Origin: Guillardia theta CCMP2712
Lineage: Eukaryota > Cryptophyceae > Pyrenomonadales > Geminigeraceae
Assembly (NCBI RefSeq): GCF_000315625.1
Contig: NW_005434647.1
Location: 467,446 to 531,445, forward strand
Length of the DNA stretch: 64,000 nt
Direction: 5' to 3'
A program made the position numbers and the translations under genes. This document shows, one piece after another, positions 25,101-35,752 of the stretch (position 1 is the first letter of the stretch; every line of letters begins with the position of its first letter). The notes under the pieces are model-generated. The model searched no databases. It was not told where the DNA came from and worked only from the letters and a program-made list of their open reading frames with translations.

Positions 25101-25918
25101 GGATGTCTTCCTGCCAGGTTCCCCTCTGGCCTCTGATCAACTCATCGGGGCCCATGTACCTTCTTGTCGACATGGACTCGACCTCTCTCTACGGGGGTTC
25201 CATCATGAACGTGACCCTCAACGGCGTCAGCATCCCCTTCTCCTCTCCTTACCAGATGAGCCCCACCTGCGGGATGAAAGTACCAATCGTCCTCACTGAA
25301 GTTCCTCCCAACGTTGAGGGACCGAAGTTCTCTCTGCAGATCAACGTCATGTATCCTAACTGCTGGTACTGCTCCAACACTCCCTCCTGCTACTACATCA
25401 ACGCCGAGGCTTTCCTCGCCGCTCCTTATGTCTTCGAGCAGTGCGACGATGGCAACCAAGTGGACGGTGACGGATGCAGCAGCACGTGCACCATAGAGCC
25501 CGGGGCCTCGTGCGACAGCTCCTTCAGCATCGGGTCGCTGCAGAGAGGGCCGGACGTCTGCCTCGGCAAGTACGGCAAGCAGATGCCGGGAGGATGCTCC
25601 AACTGGATGGCGATGCTCAACTCGTCGACGTATCCGTTCCTGTGGGGTGAAGACCCGAGCTACAGGAACTGCTCGCTCCCTTACACGTGGGAAGAGATCG
25701 TCATTCCAGCCCTCAAGAACTGCTCGGTGCAGTACAAGATGGGAGGCCTGGGCCTGCTGATGACGGATCAGTTTCAAGTTTGGATCTGCGTGAAGGATCA
25801 CCCGTGTGCGTTGAGCGCGAGCAACCCTTACTTCTGCTTCGTCTACGATGAGATGAACGCGAAGTTCATTCCTTGGGGAAGCAACTCCAAGCTTGAGCTC
25901 TTCCAACTCGTGAAATGA
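19106..25918 (+). CDS. Giant secreted subtilase (S8) with DUF4215 repeats
   Basis: Single exon of 2270 residues from ATG 19106; the frame extends to 18977 but without a better start. The N-terminus (ANMLLLAAMALLLSSAPC) is a signal peptide. The catalytic triad is Asp362 (GIADTGID), His427 (HGHGTHVSG) and Ser1140 (MSGTSMATP); the oxyanion region is FAAGNSGP. About 700 residues separate His and Ser and include a Tyr run, hydrophobic-beta stretches and a PA-like segment (ASALILYEPS). After the protease is a beta domain (VTLVWTDPPG to FALVVTG) as in Kp43-type subtilases, an EGF-like module (CSGHGTCRAPICDC), and three DUF4215 Cys repeats (CDDGNxVxGDGCSSTC) near 23360, 23930 and 25440. A Lys/Gln linker holds a DKYGQ tandem. 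Expected to be a secreted or surface endopeptidase. Lack of introns is striking beside its neighbours. Confidence 0.9.
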   Translation: MAMGGMAANMLLLAAMALLLSSAPCCDARVSKEEFEHGFRHGERRSVVAKNLPGRPLMIHNPETLLLHHTEDRAHAKLKTRFRQDSTIAQQQIVFEESSKSHYLVRVKYPAPPDMLSQLRATSGDKFVQYIPYDTYVVAMEPSRKLRVASMKHVETIYHLPSSMKIANDLQDYMSLAMRSLSAKQPETVINSNPQHPEKRGTLDNSHKKDKGNQGNSKSQTKQDKYGQDKYGQDKEKGAPAGPDESVFLEAAISVHPDQMSLTNMLQLLENAFSTRSGKIAQVWAKTSSKLTIETNAQNVGKVVEHLANQASVKWMEKRSEYRTLNKYSSLIVQGTYQWQPTKTKLEQLGLNGTGQIVGIADTGIDFDSCFFYDSKVQVSVCEDCYFYGYSCSSMCPAQPSHRKILSYNSYPPPPPYPQPYDSYHGHGTHVSGIVAGAAGPNHTLATQYNGSAPGAKIVFDDVSNFEPYLNYLPWDLSSSIYPHAYNNGARIHSNSWGGYSYGYDFQCMETDSFMYDHDDFLVVFAAGNSGPYHFSIGSPGNAKNILSVGSSLNSRESYVAHGYGTYFNLSMLLSDGSDERLVDILPASFGAPLTPDTEPINAPLVGQYFYRWCYPYDPWCMDIQTLLCLPYPDSNSSCAKPTSSNAEISTSLSDVHTVENLGNVQSSIRLQDYRSCYVDPWMSTTTCSFSMYVNRTSGGDVDLMIQVPLSYWMGSNSVTNVKGITVAGDYVPMDFSVLGSQSCGQSISTTYRIPSQVSGTIQIVVQYDQSMRYWYPCMWSGVTFTMISHAATSWDILYDSSIFQMYNYYYYYYYYYPQMFIDLKIDFDFCVFGENAKNRTYLTGGSVAFAHSYDLSFSQFVFNNEYEAYPVFMAGKKVQDNGINGYTIYIKSHHMETSHDQQSRVTLYENNSITYSVVSPVTDGDDSFSLSVRQWYSLYSGSININQTVTLTGFSNPLSDYFRGFFKGNMVASPFMGYCDEVLMAWNAQNMGASALILYEPSIQYPAPLLKGTGGPNEMLKDQITIPVAGISGLDAFNLTTGWFQQTCAPGFSYLCLYSMQLAKLPLVSNVRSGQEYKHTDLSIFSSRGPTFDLRNKPDIVAPGQNIFSASSDGIRNSFQCANSVGLNKSCILEMSGTSMATPATAGAAAIVRQYFEEGYHVTGSPSGADGVNPSSALVKAMIIQSGKPLRHAYQYGSKMVRNGLWGYLQIYGGSGVAWQESTASPSAEQGYGLLDLSSVLWFGADSDFVLKTYDRVQLSQGQVVKKCFSVSGGSQFRVTLVWTDPPGSTYASKALISDLDLVLIDGSGNTLYGNNRSGSDMDRTNNVEQITLPQAPAGTYSVYVSAYDLPQGSQNFALVVTGAITAEPDCSSSPSCPNSCSGHGTCRAPICDCDAGYFSIDCSQSPKCGDGILTAPEQCDDGNSVSGDGCSSTCQVEQGWECDQELWPQDKSSCFKCACGCERYYEESGVVNGSSSVYYNYNMYNYNMYYGPMYYPGYYYWGPQCVYDIEPTGLTSLQVSFPDMQSNAYLNIEIYTCANSDCSQWNYNGWISGSYMNLWLPDAQMYNSAFRANVSKVRVASYSPFLLKYGPIVYDVCGDGIQEGLEACDDGNLVDGDGCSSTCKKECTAAHCCHFDLSPHDVFAKRYENEVAPGATCASFSISDSNNGMGEIEMAVIPTLLLPTVCAQSEVDSSSSTSMKFNGSSTASQYNSATGTIMGHWSLLYPSSLSNGMQNMDDGNWLLPDFGFDFCLEGKNVRNRTYISSNSYITFYNGFSFYSGLSASWPPTPTMFVGGSETSAQLVLTKRVYEAGMRGFLVRFEGTASTSGQLGSPNIIWEATFFEDNRIRVSVGLMANSYGLSLLSDGNGKVLLPLTFKQKSAELLHLKNFCTMYKQQVACDRLEMSSQEEIQVLPNEFQVFRGRSLTLNYFSTVNNRTSSPFPFELSWGGKSKPICGNGLRDWTFSMLTAVNCTSTTSYWYSSTINNGMGGVYYQNYWMSSCQVPLWPLINSSGPMYLLVDMDSTSLYGGSIMNVTLNGVSIPFSSPYQMSPTCGMKVPIVLTEVPPNVEGPKFSLQINVMYPNCWYCSNTPSCYYINAEAFLAAPYVFEQCDDGNQVDGDGCSSTCTIEPGASCDSSFSIGSLQRGPDVCLGKYGKQMPGGCSNWMAMLNSSTYPFLWGEDPSYRNCSLPYTWEEIVIPALKNCSVQYKMGGLGLLMTDQFQVWICVKDHPCALSASNPYFCFVYDEMNAKFIPWGSNSKLELFQLVK

Positions 25919-26310
25919 GCAGGCGTTGGACTCGTGCTTGTTTGTGTGATGAGTTTACGCTATTTGCAACGTTGTGCTGCTTTGATATATTTGTGTCACC
26001 ATATAGCTATTTCTGTCTTGTGACGCTGTAATTTGCAGTCATTCACAATTAAATAACTATTATCCATTTTGTTTTCGTATGAACAGCATTCTGCATGCTT
26101 GGTTGGTTTACTTTTACCTCGTCGCTGGTTCATGGTTGACATGGTCAAGATCGAAGGTGTAGGAGATTAAGATCATGTCACTCGTGGCAATCACGATCTC
26201 AAGAACTCTGAGAGGTCCTCATCATCATCCTGCAGCATCTCTCTGAGAGGTCCTCATCATCCCGCAAGCTTGACTGTATCTTTACTTCACAACCATAACA
26301 CTGGGAGCCA

Positions 26311-29300
26311 TCAGAAGCTGTCGCAGGAAGTCTTGCCGAAGGGGCTGAAACATTTCTGGCAGAGATTGAAGGAAGAGTCGGAGTTGAGAGACTTCCAGAG
26401 GTCCTGCGGGTCGAGACGAGGGGAGCAAGCATGGTCAGCGAGTGAGGCAGCGAGGAGAGGCAGGGCGTCTACCTGCGTCAACTTGGGGTTGACGAGGCCG
26501 GACGTGCGGTACTCAGGGCACATCCAGCATTCTTGATTGTAGGTGAAGTTTGCTTGAGGGAAGCCCGTGGGGTTCGGGCAGAAGAAATCTTGACCTCCTT
26601 GACAGAAGTCTCCGCTTGTCAGGTTGCAGTCCGCGTGCGAGCTGCAAGGCTTTCGGCTCTCTTGACATGTTGACGGCTGATTGTTCTGTTGGAGAGTGAG
26701 AAGCCGATAGATGGAGGAGGGAAAGTCGCTCACAGTCCCGTTGTGGAGGAGGATGCCGTACTCGCGGATAGACGTGCTACACTGCATGATCTTGTACGCG
26801 ACGTTCTTCATGCAGGCCCTGCCGTTGGCACAAACAGACCCCGGAGAGCAGGGGATGGTCGTTTCTGACGGAAAACCTTGAGACCACAGGATACGAAGGG
26901 GTGAAGATGAGGGTGAGCAGAACTAGAAGAGGAGAGCGGGAGGAGAGAGGAAAGAGGAGGAGAGAAGGAGGATGCCGCACAGGAGGGGTTTTCGAGTGGA
27001 GGGCTGGCAAGTGTTCCAGGGAAGAGAGATGGCACGAGCAGAGGGGAGGAGAAGTTCACCCGGACAGACGTACTCGGAGATCTGATTGCAGTAGCCGTAG
27101 AGCTGCGGATCACCACAGGAGCATCTGCGTCCCATCAGCACGTGCGAGCAGAGCAGCAGTGGCTCTCACGAGATCACGTTGATGCAGGGGCGACAAGCGC
27201 ACCTCCTGTCCTTCTGCAAGGTGCCGAAATATTGCTAGGAGGCGTCTCAGCTCCCCTCCTCCCTTCCCTCTGACTTCACTCCACCTGCATGAACGATACC
27301 GCCTGCTGTCGGGCAGTCCCACTTCCCTTCCACAACTAAAGGGCGAATTTCAGAATCATGGCAAAGGGTTTGTCAGTAGACCACGACGCCATCAATATAT
27401 ATAGACAAAGGGGACAGGAAAGAAAGAGAATGGGAAATTCTCAACCACCACCACGATAGAGTGTTACGCACTTCAAGCACATTCTTTCGGATCTCCGGGT
27501 AAGAAATGACATCTCCTCCTGCGTTGCACGACACTTGCTCGAACGAGGAGCCGCAAGAGACCGAAGGAGAGATAGCGCGGTTGCTGTACTGGGGGCAAGG
27601 CCAGCAAAGATATGGGCCGAGGGGAGGGCCGAACCACACGATGCCGGAGGGGAAGGCGATGATGGAGCAGAGGGCGGAAAAGAAGAGAAGTTTGGACAGC
27701 ATCGACCTTCCTCCGACCTGCGAGCAGGACGTGAGTGAATACTCGCCAGGGACGCATGCGGGCTCACCAGCATGCCGCGGGGTTTCCTGCAATGATAGAT
27801 GAGACGGTACCTGTCGATGGGCCACTCGACGATGTTGGTGAGCAACGTGATGCCTGTGCCATGACGAACGGTCAGAAGAGAGGAATGGTGGGAGAATGCA
27901 CGGAAGCAGCATGGGAGGGGTGGGCGAAGGCAGCAAGGAGGAAGGAGGAGTGATTTTGGCCTTAGGACCAACGAGGAGTTGGCAACGAGAGTGGTGAGAA
28001 GGAATAGGTTAGAAGAGACATGCGAGGGAAGAAGATCATCAGATGAAATATGATGATGGCACTTGCCTGTTATCATCGGGAAGACTGAGATGCCAATGTA
28101 CATGATAAATTGCCTGTACACAATCTCGAAGTATTCGTCGGTAAGCTCGAATTCAGGCCTACCAAATCAAAGTGAGTGTAGGTGAGAAAATGGAGGGCAG
28201 GGAGGGCGCAAGATAGGAAATGGCGAGAATGGAAGGGAGAGAGGGGAGGGAGGGAAGGAGCTCACTTCTCATCTTCGTTGCTCCCCTCATTGTTTTCCAA
28301 GGACACGAAAGGGCTTAAAAGGCAGACGACCAATTTCCAGATATAAGGCCAAAAGAATTCGACAAAGTTGTTGATAGTGATGTCCATCAAAATGAAAATG
28401 AATATCTACAGAAATCGAGTTAGAAGGAGCCCAGTCTAGACCAAGAAACTCCGGTCCACTTAAAGTTTCAGCACATTGAGGATCATATCAAACGAGAGCA
28501 TTCACCTGGAAGGCAATACGACTTGAAGAGCATGTATAGAACGGGAAGTCTGCATAGTAGCGGAAGATAAAAAGTCCGTAGACGTTGACGAGACGGAACA
28601 GAATGATCTTGAGCAGACGATGTCTGCGGTAGGAAGACCAGGTCGGATGCTTCTCCAAGTCCGTGAGGAAGCGAACAATGCTGTCAAAGATCAGGTTGGA
28701 GATCGGGACGATCGCAGAGGTGATGAGAGAGACAGCAAGCTGCACTCCTTCTTGGAAAGCCCCGATTTGCTTCAAACCTGAGTCGTACTGACTCGGGATG
28801 GTACGATAGAGCATCTGAAACAGCACCGCATACATGATCGCAAGGGGGCATGCGCACATGAGCACGAAGATTGAGTAAGAGATGATCATGCGCTGCTTGA
28901 ACCCGAAGGATACTTCTTTCTCGAGACCATCATAGGGAATCTTATCATCTTCCGGATTTGTCGACGCCTCTGCGTTCTTAACATAGTCGCGAAAGAAAAG
29001 GGTTGAGGTGTAGAAGTAGACCGGACCAAGGACAAAGGTGAAGATAGTGACGAGAACCATCATCGTGACCCAGGGTCCATCTGTAGAAGGTTGGAACGAC
29101 GACAAGAACAACAGATCCAGAGAGGAGATTGAACTAGCGTTGAGAAATCCAAAGCCAGCATCCGATAGCTTGGGAGATGCATTCGAAACGTGAGGAACAA
29201 ACCCTATCAATGAGAATAAGAAGAGGATCAGATTGGAGACAATCACGAAGTTCAAGAAGTTGAAATACTGAGTAACCGGCTTCCCGTAGGCCTCTTCAAG

Positions 29301-30099
29301 CTCATCCCTACTACAGAAGAAACTGACTTCTTTCTTAACGTGCTCATTCGACGCAAGGCTAGCAGCCGCATCTTGGAAAGCGATATAGGGGTTTCCATTC
29401 TTGTTGAACAATAATGTTTGTTGGTTTCTGTCAATCTCGAGCTGTTGAGCAGGTTGGGCAAAAGACAGAATCGATTGCTTGATCGAGCTCAAAGAAAAGC
29501 CTCCAGAGCTCTCCACATTTGCGCCTTCGTCGTGGGCGTCATGATGCCTGCAATTCAAGTCAACCAACAACATTGGCAGAAATGTTCATTTCTGCAAAAC
29601 AAAGTGATATTGACCTCGCTTCCAAACGAGTAGCACTGATGTCAACATCAAGAATCAGAATAATGCACATTTACACACAGAGCAAACTCAGGACCACGAA
29701 CAGTCTTTCACTATGTTCAGCAACAGCAGCAGACACATCAGAGCAGCACGTTGAATACCTTCCTTGTTGACCTTGACCTTGCTGCATGCCTCCCGGAGGT
29801 GTGAAAACATCGTTTGCCGGCAAGCTGGAGTTCATGAGCGTTGAAGTTGCTTCAGGACGAACCATAGCATCGCTTGCAGGATAGATCGAACGGATAGATG
29901 CTGTGTTGTACAATGCCGGCTGTGCCGGTTGTGAGGGTTGTGGGGCAAAAAGGTCGGGCCGCTCCCACTGTGTGGTTCTTGTTTCATGATTCACATAATA
30001 CGCTTGTCCATCTGGAGTGAACTCTTGGACCCAGGGATGAGGAAGCTGCTCGCGAGTCAGCCGACTCTGCATTTCCACGGGCTGCCATCCGTCCACCAT
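26311..30099 (-). CDS. WW-domain/TMC-like channel fusion
   Basis: Start MVDGWQPVEMQSRLTREQL (ATG 30097-30099), stop 26311-26313. Exon 1 encodes a WW domain (PWVQEFTPDGQAYYVNHETR, then TTQWERPDL) and a Pro/Gln linker. Exon 2 (28506-29548) has AYGKPVTQYFNFLNF followed by a membrane span, and several more spans, with the cytosolic segment FLTDLEKHPTWSSYRRHRLL. The next exons give FELTDEYFEIVYRQFIMYIG, then NIVEWPIDRYRLIYHCRKPRG and a span ending FPSGIVWFGPPLG. This order resembles TMC proteins, mechanosensitive-type cation channels; OSCA or anoctamin relatives are less likely alternatives. The C-terminal part, about 200 residues after the last span, is Cys-rich (for example RRCACRPCINVIS, CSPGSVCANGRAC, CQKCFSPFGKTSC). 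One intron (27854-28066) has a GC donor. About 1000 residues. Confidence 0.6.
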
Positions 30100-30320
30100 G
30101 ACAAACAAACTGCACAAACCTGATCAAACATGAGAGCAAGCAAAGAATGATGAGATTATGTCTTCTCCACGCATCAGTCAATCATGATCCTCGTAAGCTT
30201 GCATCTTTCTTCTTCTTCAAGTAATTGACCTCTTCCCCTTGTGCACTACACAAATCTTTCTTGTACCTTCAGTCTCAGTACTGCTCCAATTCTCAATCAC
30301 TGCACCGAGCCTGTCCTTTC

Positions 30321-30605
30321 CTACAGAACAACGATCCATTTCAAAATGGCCATTTGAGTACCATTGTGCGAACATACTTCCTTTTCTCCTTCCAACTTTG
30401 AAGCTTTCTCATGGATCCATTTCCGAAACAAAGTAACTCCTCCTTCCTTATCCTTGTCTCTCTCCATTTCCTGTAAAGAGCTGATCACTGCAAAGCTTGC
30501 CTTGTCTCCCTTCAGTACTATTCTACCATTGTGCCTTCTTGGTCCTTTCATATCGCATCCCCAGCCAACCACAACTCTCCTTCTCTCGCCTCTGCCGTTC
30601 ACCAT
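30321..30605 (-). CDS. Possible small unknown protein
   Basis: Uninterrupted 94-residue frame starting MVNGRGERRRVVVGWGCDM, with a helical charged middle (VISSLQEMERDKDKEGG) and ending ILKWIVVL. G-rich GGGGTGGG sequence lies upstream (30775-31135), as for other genes here. No homologue recognised, and no splice support because it is single-exon. It could be noncoding. Confidence 0.25.
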   Translation of the reverse strand: MVNGRGERRRVVVGWGCDMKGPRRHNGRIVLKGDKASFAVISSLQEMERDKDKEGGVTLFRKWIHEKASKLEGEKEVCSHNGTQMAILKWIVVL

Positions 30606-32236
30606 AAACAACAATGTACTTCGGTCCTACTACAGCTTGTCGAGGTTTAAAAATCGTTCGAAGTTTCAAAGTTTTAAACTATCCAAAGTTTGGTACCAAA
30701 CCTTTCAGGCAGCTCATACAGCTCATAACGGTTTCAAGTATTTGTAACGCTCAGAGTCGGAGGTCAATTTATCAATAGGGTGGGGGTGGGGCGAGACTTA
30801 GATGAACTACCCCTGGTAAAGAGGACAAAACAAGGTTCAGACTGGGGTACGAAAACTTTTGGTGGTACAGGATCATTTGTAATAAGACGGGTCCTGGCAT
30901 CTAGCGGCGTTGGTGAAAACACAGGGGTGAGGGACATCAACGGTGGGGTGGGCTATCATGGGGTCGGGGGTTGCTTCTGATGGAAGGGTGGGTCATGTGG
31001 TACCAGCCGTGGTGCTATAAGATGATTTGGGTGATAGTAGAGGGGTGGGGGTAGTGAAGCAATGTCTGATCTCCAAGAGGGTGGGTGAGTAATTGGAATG
31101 GAGGGTGTAGAAAACAAACCTGAAAGGGGTGGGGTGATATCGCCAACTTGAGCTGGATCCCTCTATTTTGGAGAACGCCAGCCTCCTGCAACAAACATTG
31201 AAAATTTTCTGTAGGGGTGTTGAAAGAAGAAGAATATTTGAAAAATTCTTATATTCATTGACTTATTTGATAATGATGCATTCAAATAACAAACTTTGCT
31301 GTGTCGTTTCATCTAATTGGGTTAAATTGCTTGACAGTCATCTGACCGCACAAACCCCTTTTGGTTTGAAGTCGCTTCCTCGCCATTCGCCTCCTCCTGG
31401 CGCTGAGGACTCTATCCTCTGACGCGCACAGCCTGCCCGGCCCCCAGCCCTCCTCATTTGAGCTTTCATTCAGTCTTTTTCGTTATCGTTCTATCACTCC
31501 CGCCCCTCCTTCCATCTGCTTGCTCTGTGTTTGATCGAGCCTCTTCGTGTCTGAACCTGGATTCCTCCGTCGTTCGTGATTCTGAGGATTTCCTATTGGC
31601 GCACAGATCCGTGAGTGACACATCTTGGCATTCTTCTCCCTTCATCTTGTCGTTTCTGCTGATTTCAGTTGTGATTCCATTCCCTCTTGTCGGCAAATTT
31701 AGCGTCATCGGGATCTTTCCGAGTGATCAAGCCGTCAGCTGTAGCGTCCTTTACCTTCAGCAGTTCAAAGTCGAGTGATTGCTCTGATTTAGTTTCCGAT
31801 TCTCCTACTCGGACGCTGTGCAGGGCTATCCTTGATCAAAGCTATCAGGATTGAACTGGAGCATAGCTAGCTGCTTCATTCTCTATCGAGATCACTGTCC
31901 CTTGCTGTTGGAACAGAACCGAACGCATCGTGGTGAGTTGATATTGATTCTTGGCCTCAAGATCTGTCCAAGAGCTCTTGAGAATCAGCTCGGTTGCCTT
32001 TCACAAGGCAGGACTTCCTTAGGCAACACACCTTCCATCCGATCAATTGCTTTCGCAGCATATCTTGCTTCAGGCAAGTTATCAGTTTTCTGTGTGGATT
32101 CAACCGTCGCTGCGAGCGCCGGTTTCTTTGCCCAGTATAGTGAGTTGGATCAAACTTGGGTGCAACAGCACCACCAAACTGTTGCGAGACCATAAAGTCT
32201 CGCGAATCGATCTCGAAGGCTGGAGACAATTCAGGA
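30606..32236. other. Long head-to-head gap
   Basis: 30775-31135 is rich in GGGGTGGG-type runs and GTACC words. 31160-31420 is AT-rich. 31430-32236 is ordinary sequence, probably promoter and 5' UTR of the RING gene, with possible 5' UTR introns (CAG acceptor-like sites near 31822). No coding gene supported. Confidence 0.45.
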
Positions 32237-34828
32237 ATGCCTCTGCCGAACGCGATCGAGCTACAGAGGAAAATGCCTCCGTCGCGCGAAAAACGTCGTT
32301 CGAAGCGTGCAGGCAAGCCAGATCAGCAGCCTGTAGCGAAGACATCAAACATAGCTTCCTCCAAACCCTCAAGGCCGTTCACAACGCCTGCCCCACGAAA
32401 GGGACAAGATGCGAGCCATCTTCTCAATTTCAGAACACCAGAACGAAGGACAGATATGTCGAACACCGGTTCATACCGTCGAAGAGGGCCAAAGGTTCGT
32501 TACGACAAGGATCGATACATGGCAGCAAATTACCACTTTGTTGTTGATGGATCACAGAATTTCAGCGTGCATCTTGCTGTACCTGATAAGGCCATTGACT
32601 GGGACTTTGTGCGTGAAGTTCACTTGTCCGAAGAAGGGTGTTACCAGTGTCCGATTTGTTTGGAGCCACCGGTAGCAGCAAGAATCACTCAATGTGGTCA
32701 TGTGTACTGCTGGCCTTGTGTGAAAAGACTGTTGTCGGTTGCAGGGAAGAACTATGCGCCTTGTCCAATCTGTACAAACATTGTCACTGGTACTTTAGGA
32801 CAACTGAAGCCGGCCGTGGTTCATATGCATGAGGCCATCTCTGTGAAATCCGAGGTCACGTTTGAGCTAATGCGCAGGGAGAAAGGATCCATGACACCTC
32901 TGAAAGCATCATCGTTCACATCTGATACTCTTGGGTGTATGAATTCGGCATCAGATATCTTTTCGGGTCTCACAAATGGCTGCCCCATAAGCGTGGACCG
33001 TGCAGATGCCAGGTTTTCTCAGATGTCGTCGGTGAAGAATTCTAAACATATTCTTGAACGAGAAAGAAGTGAATTGCTCGATGCCCTGCAGCTTTGTCAT
33101 TCATCGCAAGATTTAGAAATGGTTCCCCACATCGAATCATGCCTAAGGGATCTGGATGTGCAGATATCCCAGGATGAGAGAATTGCCTTGGAATTGGACC
33201 CGGGCAGCACTCCCATTCCTGTTCCAAGTACACCAACGTCATCTTCTGCTTTGAACGACAGTCTGCGCAGTCCTACTGATTCTAGTGGTCTGACACGGTC
33301 CGGTAGCTTTAGCAAACGACTCTGGGTCAACGGTGAACTTCATGATGTTGAATATAGTGACGAAGATTTCGACCCCGAAGACGATTACGAATATCACTAC
33401 GATGAGACATGTGACCTTTCGGTTGCGGCCTGCGATGGATTTGGTGGAGATGAAACAGAATCAGCCGCCACAGATGTAAGCACCCCTGATGATACGCATG
33501 AAATTTTGGACAGCTCGGTAAATATCTCGAAGTCTGAAAGCGATCGTGTGATTGAGGGGATTCACTTCTTCTATCAATCGTCCGAAGGCCAAAAAGTGTT
33601 TCTTCACCCTGTGAATATGCGATGTCTGTTGGAAGAGTATGGATCTTATTTGCATCTTCCACACAGTATCAAGGCGAACGTGATTGAAATTGAGAGATTC
33701 ACACAGAATGATGAAAGCAGAAAGCGTTACAAGGCGTTGGAACATCTGCCTCTTGGAGCAGAGATGAGATTCGTGGAGGTAGAAATTGCACCACTTGTGA
33801 GCAAAGACACACTCAAGAGGATGCAGCCGAAGTTGCAGGAGAGAGCAAAGTCTAGGAAGTTCAGGGCGAAGCGAGAGGCGCAATTGCAAGCACGCGCAGA
33901 GAAGCAGAAGCAAAAAGACATGAACAAGGTTGCTCCGCCCCCCGATGACCTGCTTACGGGACCTTCCTTGCTGGAAGCGATGGCTGCTGCGCAAGGCCAC
34001 ATGGACGACGATGCTCTCTGTGCGCTCCTCATGTCTGAAGAGCATTCTCCTCCTCTTCCTTCACAGATGGCTTCCACCTATGGTGAAATCACTTCTGGTT
34101 CCCCTGGAAGCGCAGGGCCAAAGTGGAATGAACTTGTACGTGAAGGGCCTTCCTTTCGCCAGAATCAAGCCCAAATGCAGGTGAAGTCCTACGAATTTGA
34201 GACCTCTTTCTGACATGAAGTAGATCGATGATTTTCCTGCCCTGGGAGAAACAGCTTTTCCTTCCTTGACGAACTCATCGCCGAAAACAAGTTAGTGCTA
34301 GAAACAGTTCACGTTGGTATACACTCATCTCACTGATCAGGTTCTGGTGTATGGGGTGCAAAGCTCAGCACAAGCCCCTCCATGAAGGACGAGTCTCCGA
34401 TTCGTAGAAATACGAGCACTCCAACGAAAACTACCTGGGGTCAACGAACGCCAACCACACAAGCAGCTTCGACGGGGAGGTCTCAATCAGGGGTCGACTC
34501 ACTGATTTTCGACATGGATGAAGACGACGAGGTCGAATAATTGTCGTGCATGTACATGTCATACACCTGATTGTAAGTGCAGGTGACAGAAGAAGAAAGA
34601 CGAAGGCGAGTTGCCGAAGCTCGTGACAGGTTGAATTAGACCTATCCTCCGTAACATAGCTCCTGATCAGCTTGCAGAGCCTGGGAAGCCGCACTTGCTG
34701 GATCAAGCAATAGTTCTCAGCTCGAAAATTGCCATTCAGGTTCCCAAGATGATATCAGTGGCAAGGATGGCAAGAATGGAGGCAAAAAAGGTCGCAAACA
34801 AAAGACGATTCTTCTTTCATGGGGATGA
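32237..34828 (+). CDS. RNF10: RNF10-like RING finger protein
   Basis: Exons 32237-34180, 34224-34290, 34341-34531, 34583-34629 and 34678-34828 join with consistent phases. The start at ATG 32237 (MPLPNAIELQRKM) is chosen because the open frame upstream lacks an ATG. A Lys/Arg-rich N-terminus leads to YHFVVDGSQNFSVHL and a C3HC4 RING (CPICLEPPVAARITQCGHVY to CPIC, from about residue 138). The middle matches RNF10 in FYQSSEGQKVFLHPVNMRCL and HLPLGAEMRFVEVE. The C-terminal exons carry DDFPALGETAFPSL and a Lys/Gln tail (GGKKGRKQKTILLSWG) as in RNF10. RNF10 is an E3 ubiquitin ligase that marks stalled 40S ribosomal proteins. An acidic region (EDFDPEDDYEYHYDE) follows the RING. Confident of the family; role by homology. 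Confidence 0.87.
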
Positions 34829-35752
34829 AAACTTATTTGTGGATATCGATGTCGAGGTTGCATCATAGGAAGTTTGACATCCTCTTTTATTGCTTCTGAA
34901 TTCATTACCATCGCAAAATCAAGCATCGTGCCAATGTCATCCACACTTCGCAAAAGTCACAAGTTGTCCTTTTCAAAGTCAAACCATGATTGGTCATTCA
35001 TACCTTGGCGACTCTGACATGACTCAGTGATGTTCAAGGGCCACAATTTGACGTCAAGCCGCAGCCCCGGGCCCGCCGTAGCCGCAGTGGGCTGGGCCGG
35101 GCAGCGGCCCGGGCGGCTGGCAGCGGGCGGCTGCCTAGCCACGTGATGGTTTAGCTCAGAGCCCCGGCGGCTTGAAACTGACTATGATGGTTTAGCTCAC
35201 CTGTATGAGTTTAGTTACAAAGTCTCTAAAGTAGCACTCCCGAGGCCGCGAAAGAGGGTAGGGGTAGTAGGCAATGCCAGGGGTTTCAGTGGGTGGGGGT
35301 GGAACATATAGGGGTGGGGTAAAGATGTGGAAATAGGAGGCCCCCCTCGTGCGAGAGACGCTTAAGCGACATGGCGGTGGAGGGCGACAAGAGGGAGGAG
35401 GACGGGGAGAGGACGGAGGGAGGACGGAGGAGGAACATGCTAGAGTCAAGATAGGATTACCATCACATGGCTATCCAACTGTTTGCTTGTATTAGAACTT
35501 GCCTGAAGATCTTCAAAAGCTTGAAAAAAAGTAATGAACTGAGTTTGCGCTTATGCTGTTGCTAGTCAGAGTATCGTTTGATCTGAATCAGTGACTAGAT
35601 CAGTTGAAGCATTTCTTTCCCTTGATTCCATTTGCTTCACATTGCCATTGCATAATCGCATTAGACACGCCTGTTTCGCCCCTTGCTGCTTCCCAAAACG
35701 ATGTCTGGGGTGTTGAATTGACTTGCCTCGAACAGTGCCTCGTTGACCTCGA
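34829..35752. other. Intergenic region between two plus-strand genes
   Basis: Includes a GC-rich patch (35060-35130), two copies of the phrase GATGGTTTAGCTCA (35143-35156 and 35184-35198), and G-rich GGTAGGGG/GGTGGGGGT sequence (35258-35320). One of only two same-strand junctions in the window. No gene seen. Confidence 0.45.

Noticed and set aside
25142-25906. 254-codon minus-strand frame inside the subtilase
   Set aside because: It is a shadow of the GC-rich third positions of the real plus-strand protein; no domain and no splice context.
32156-32236. Extended N-terminus of the RNF10-like protein
   Set aside because: The open frame begins at a TTG with no ATG before 32237.
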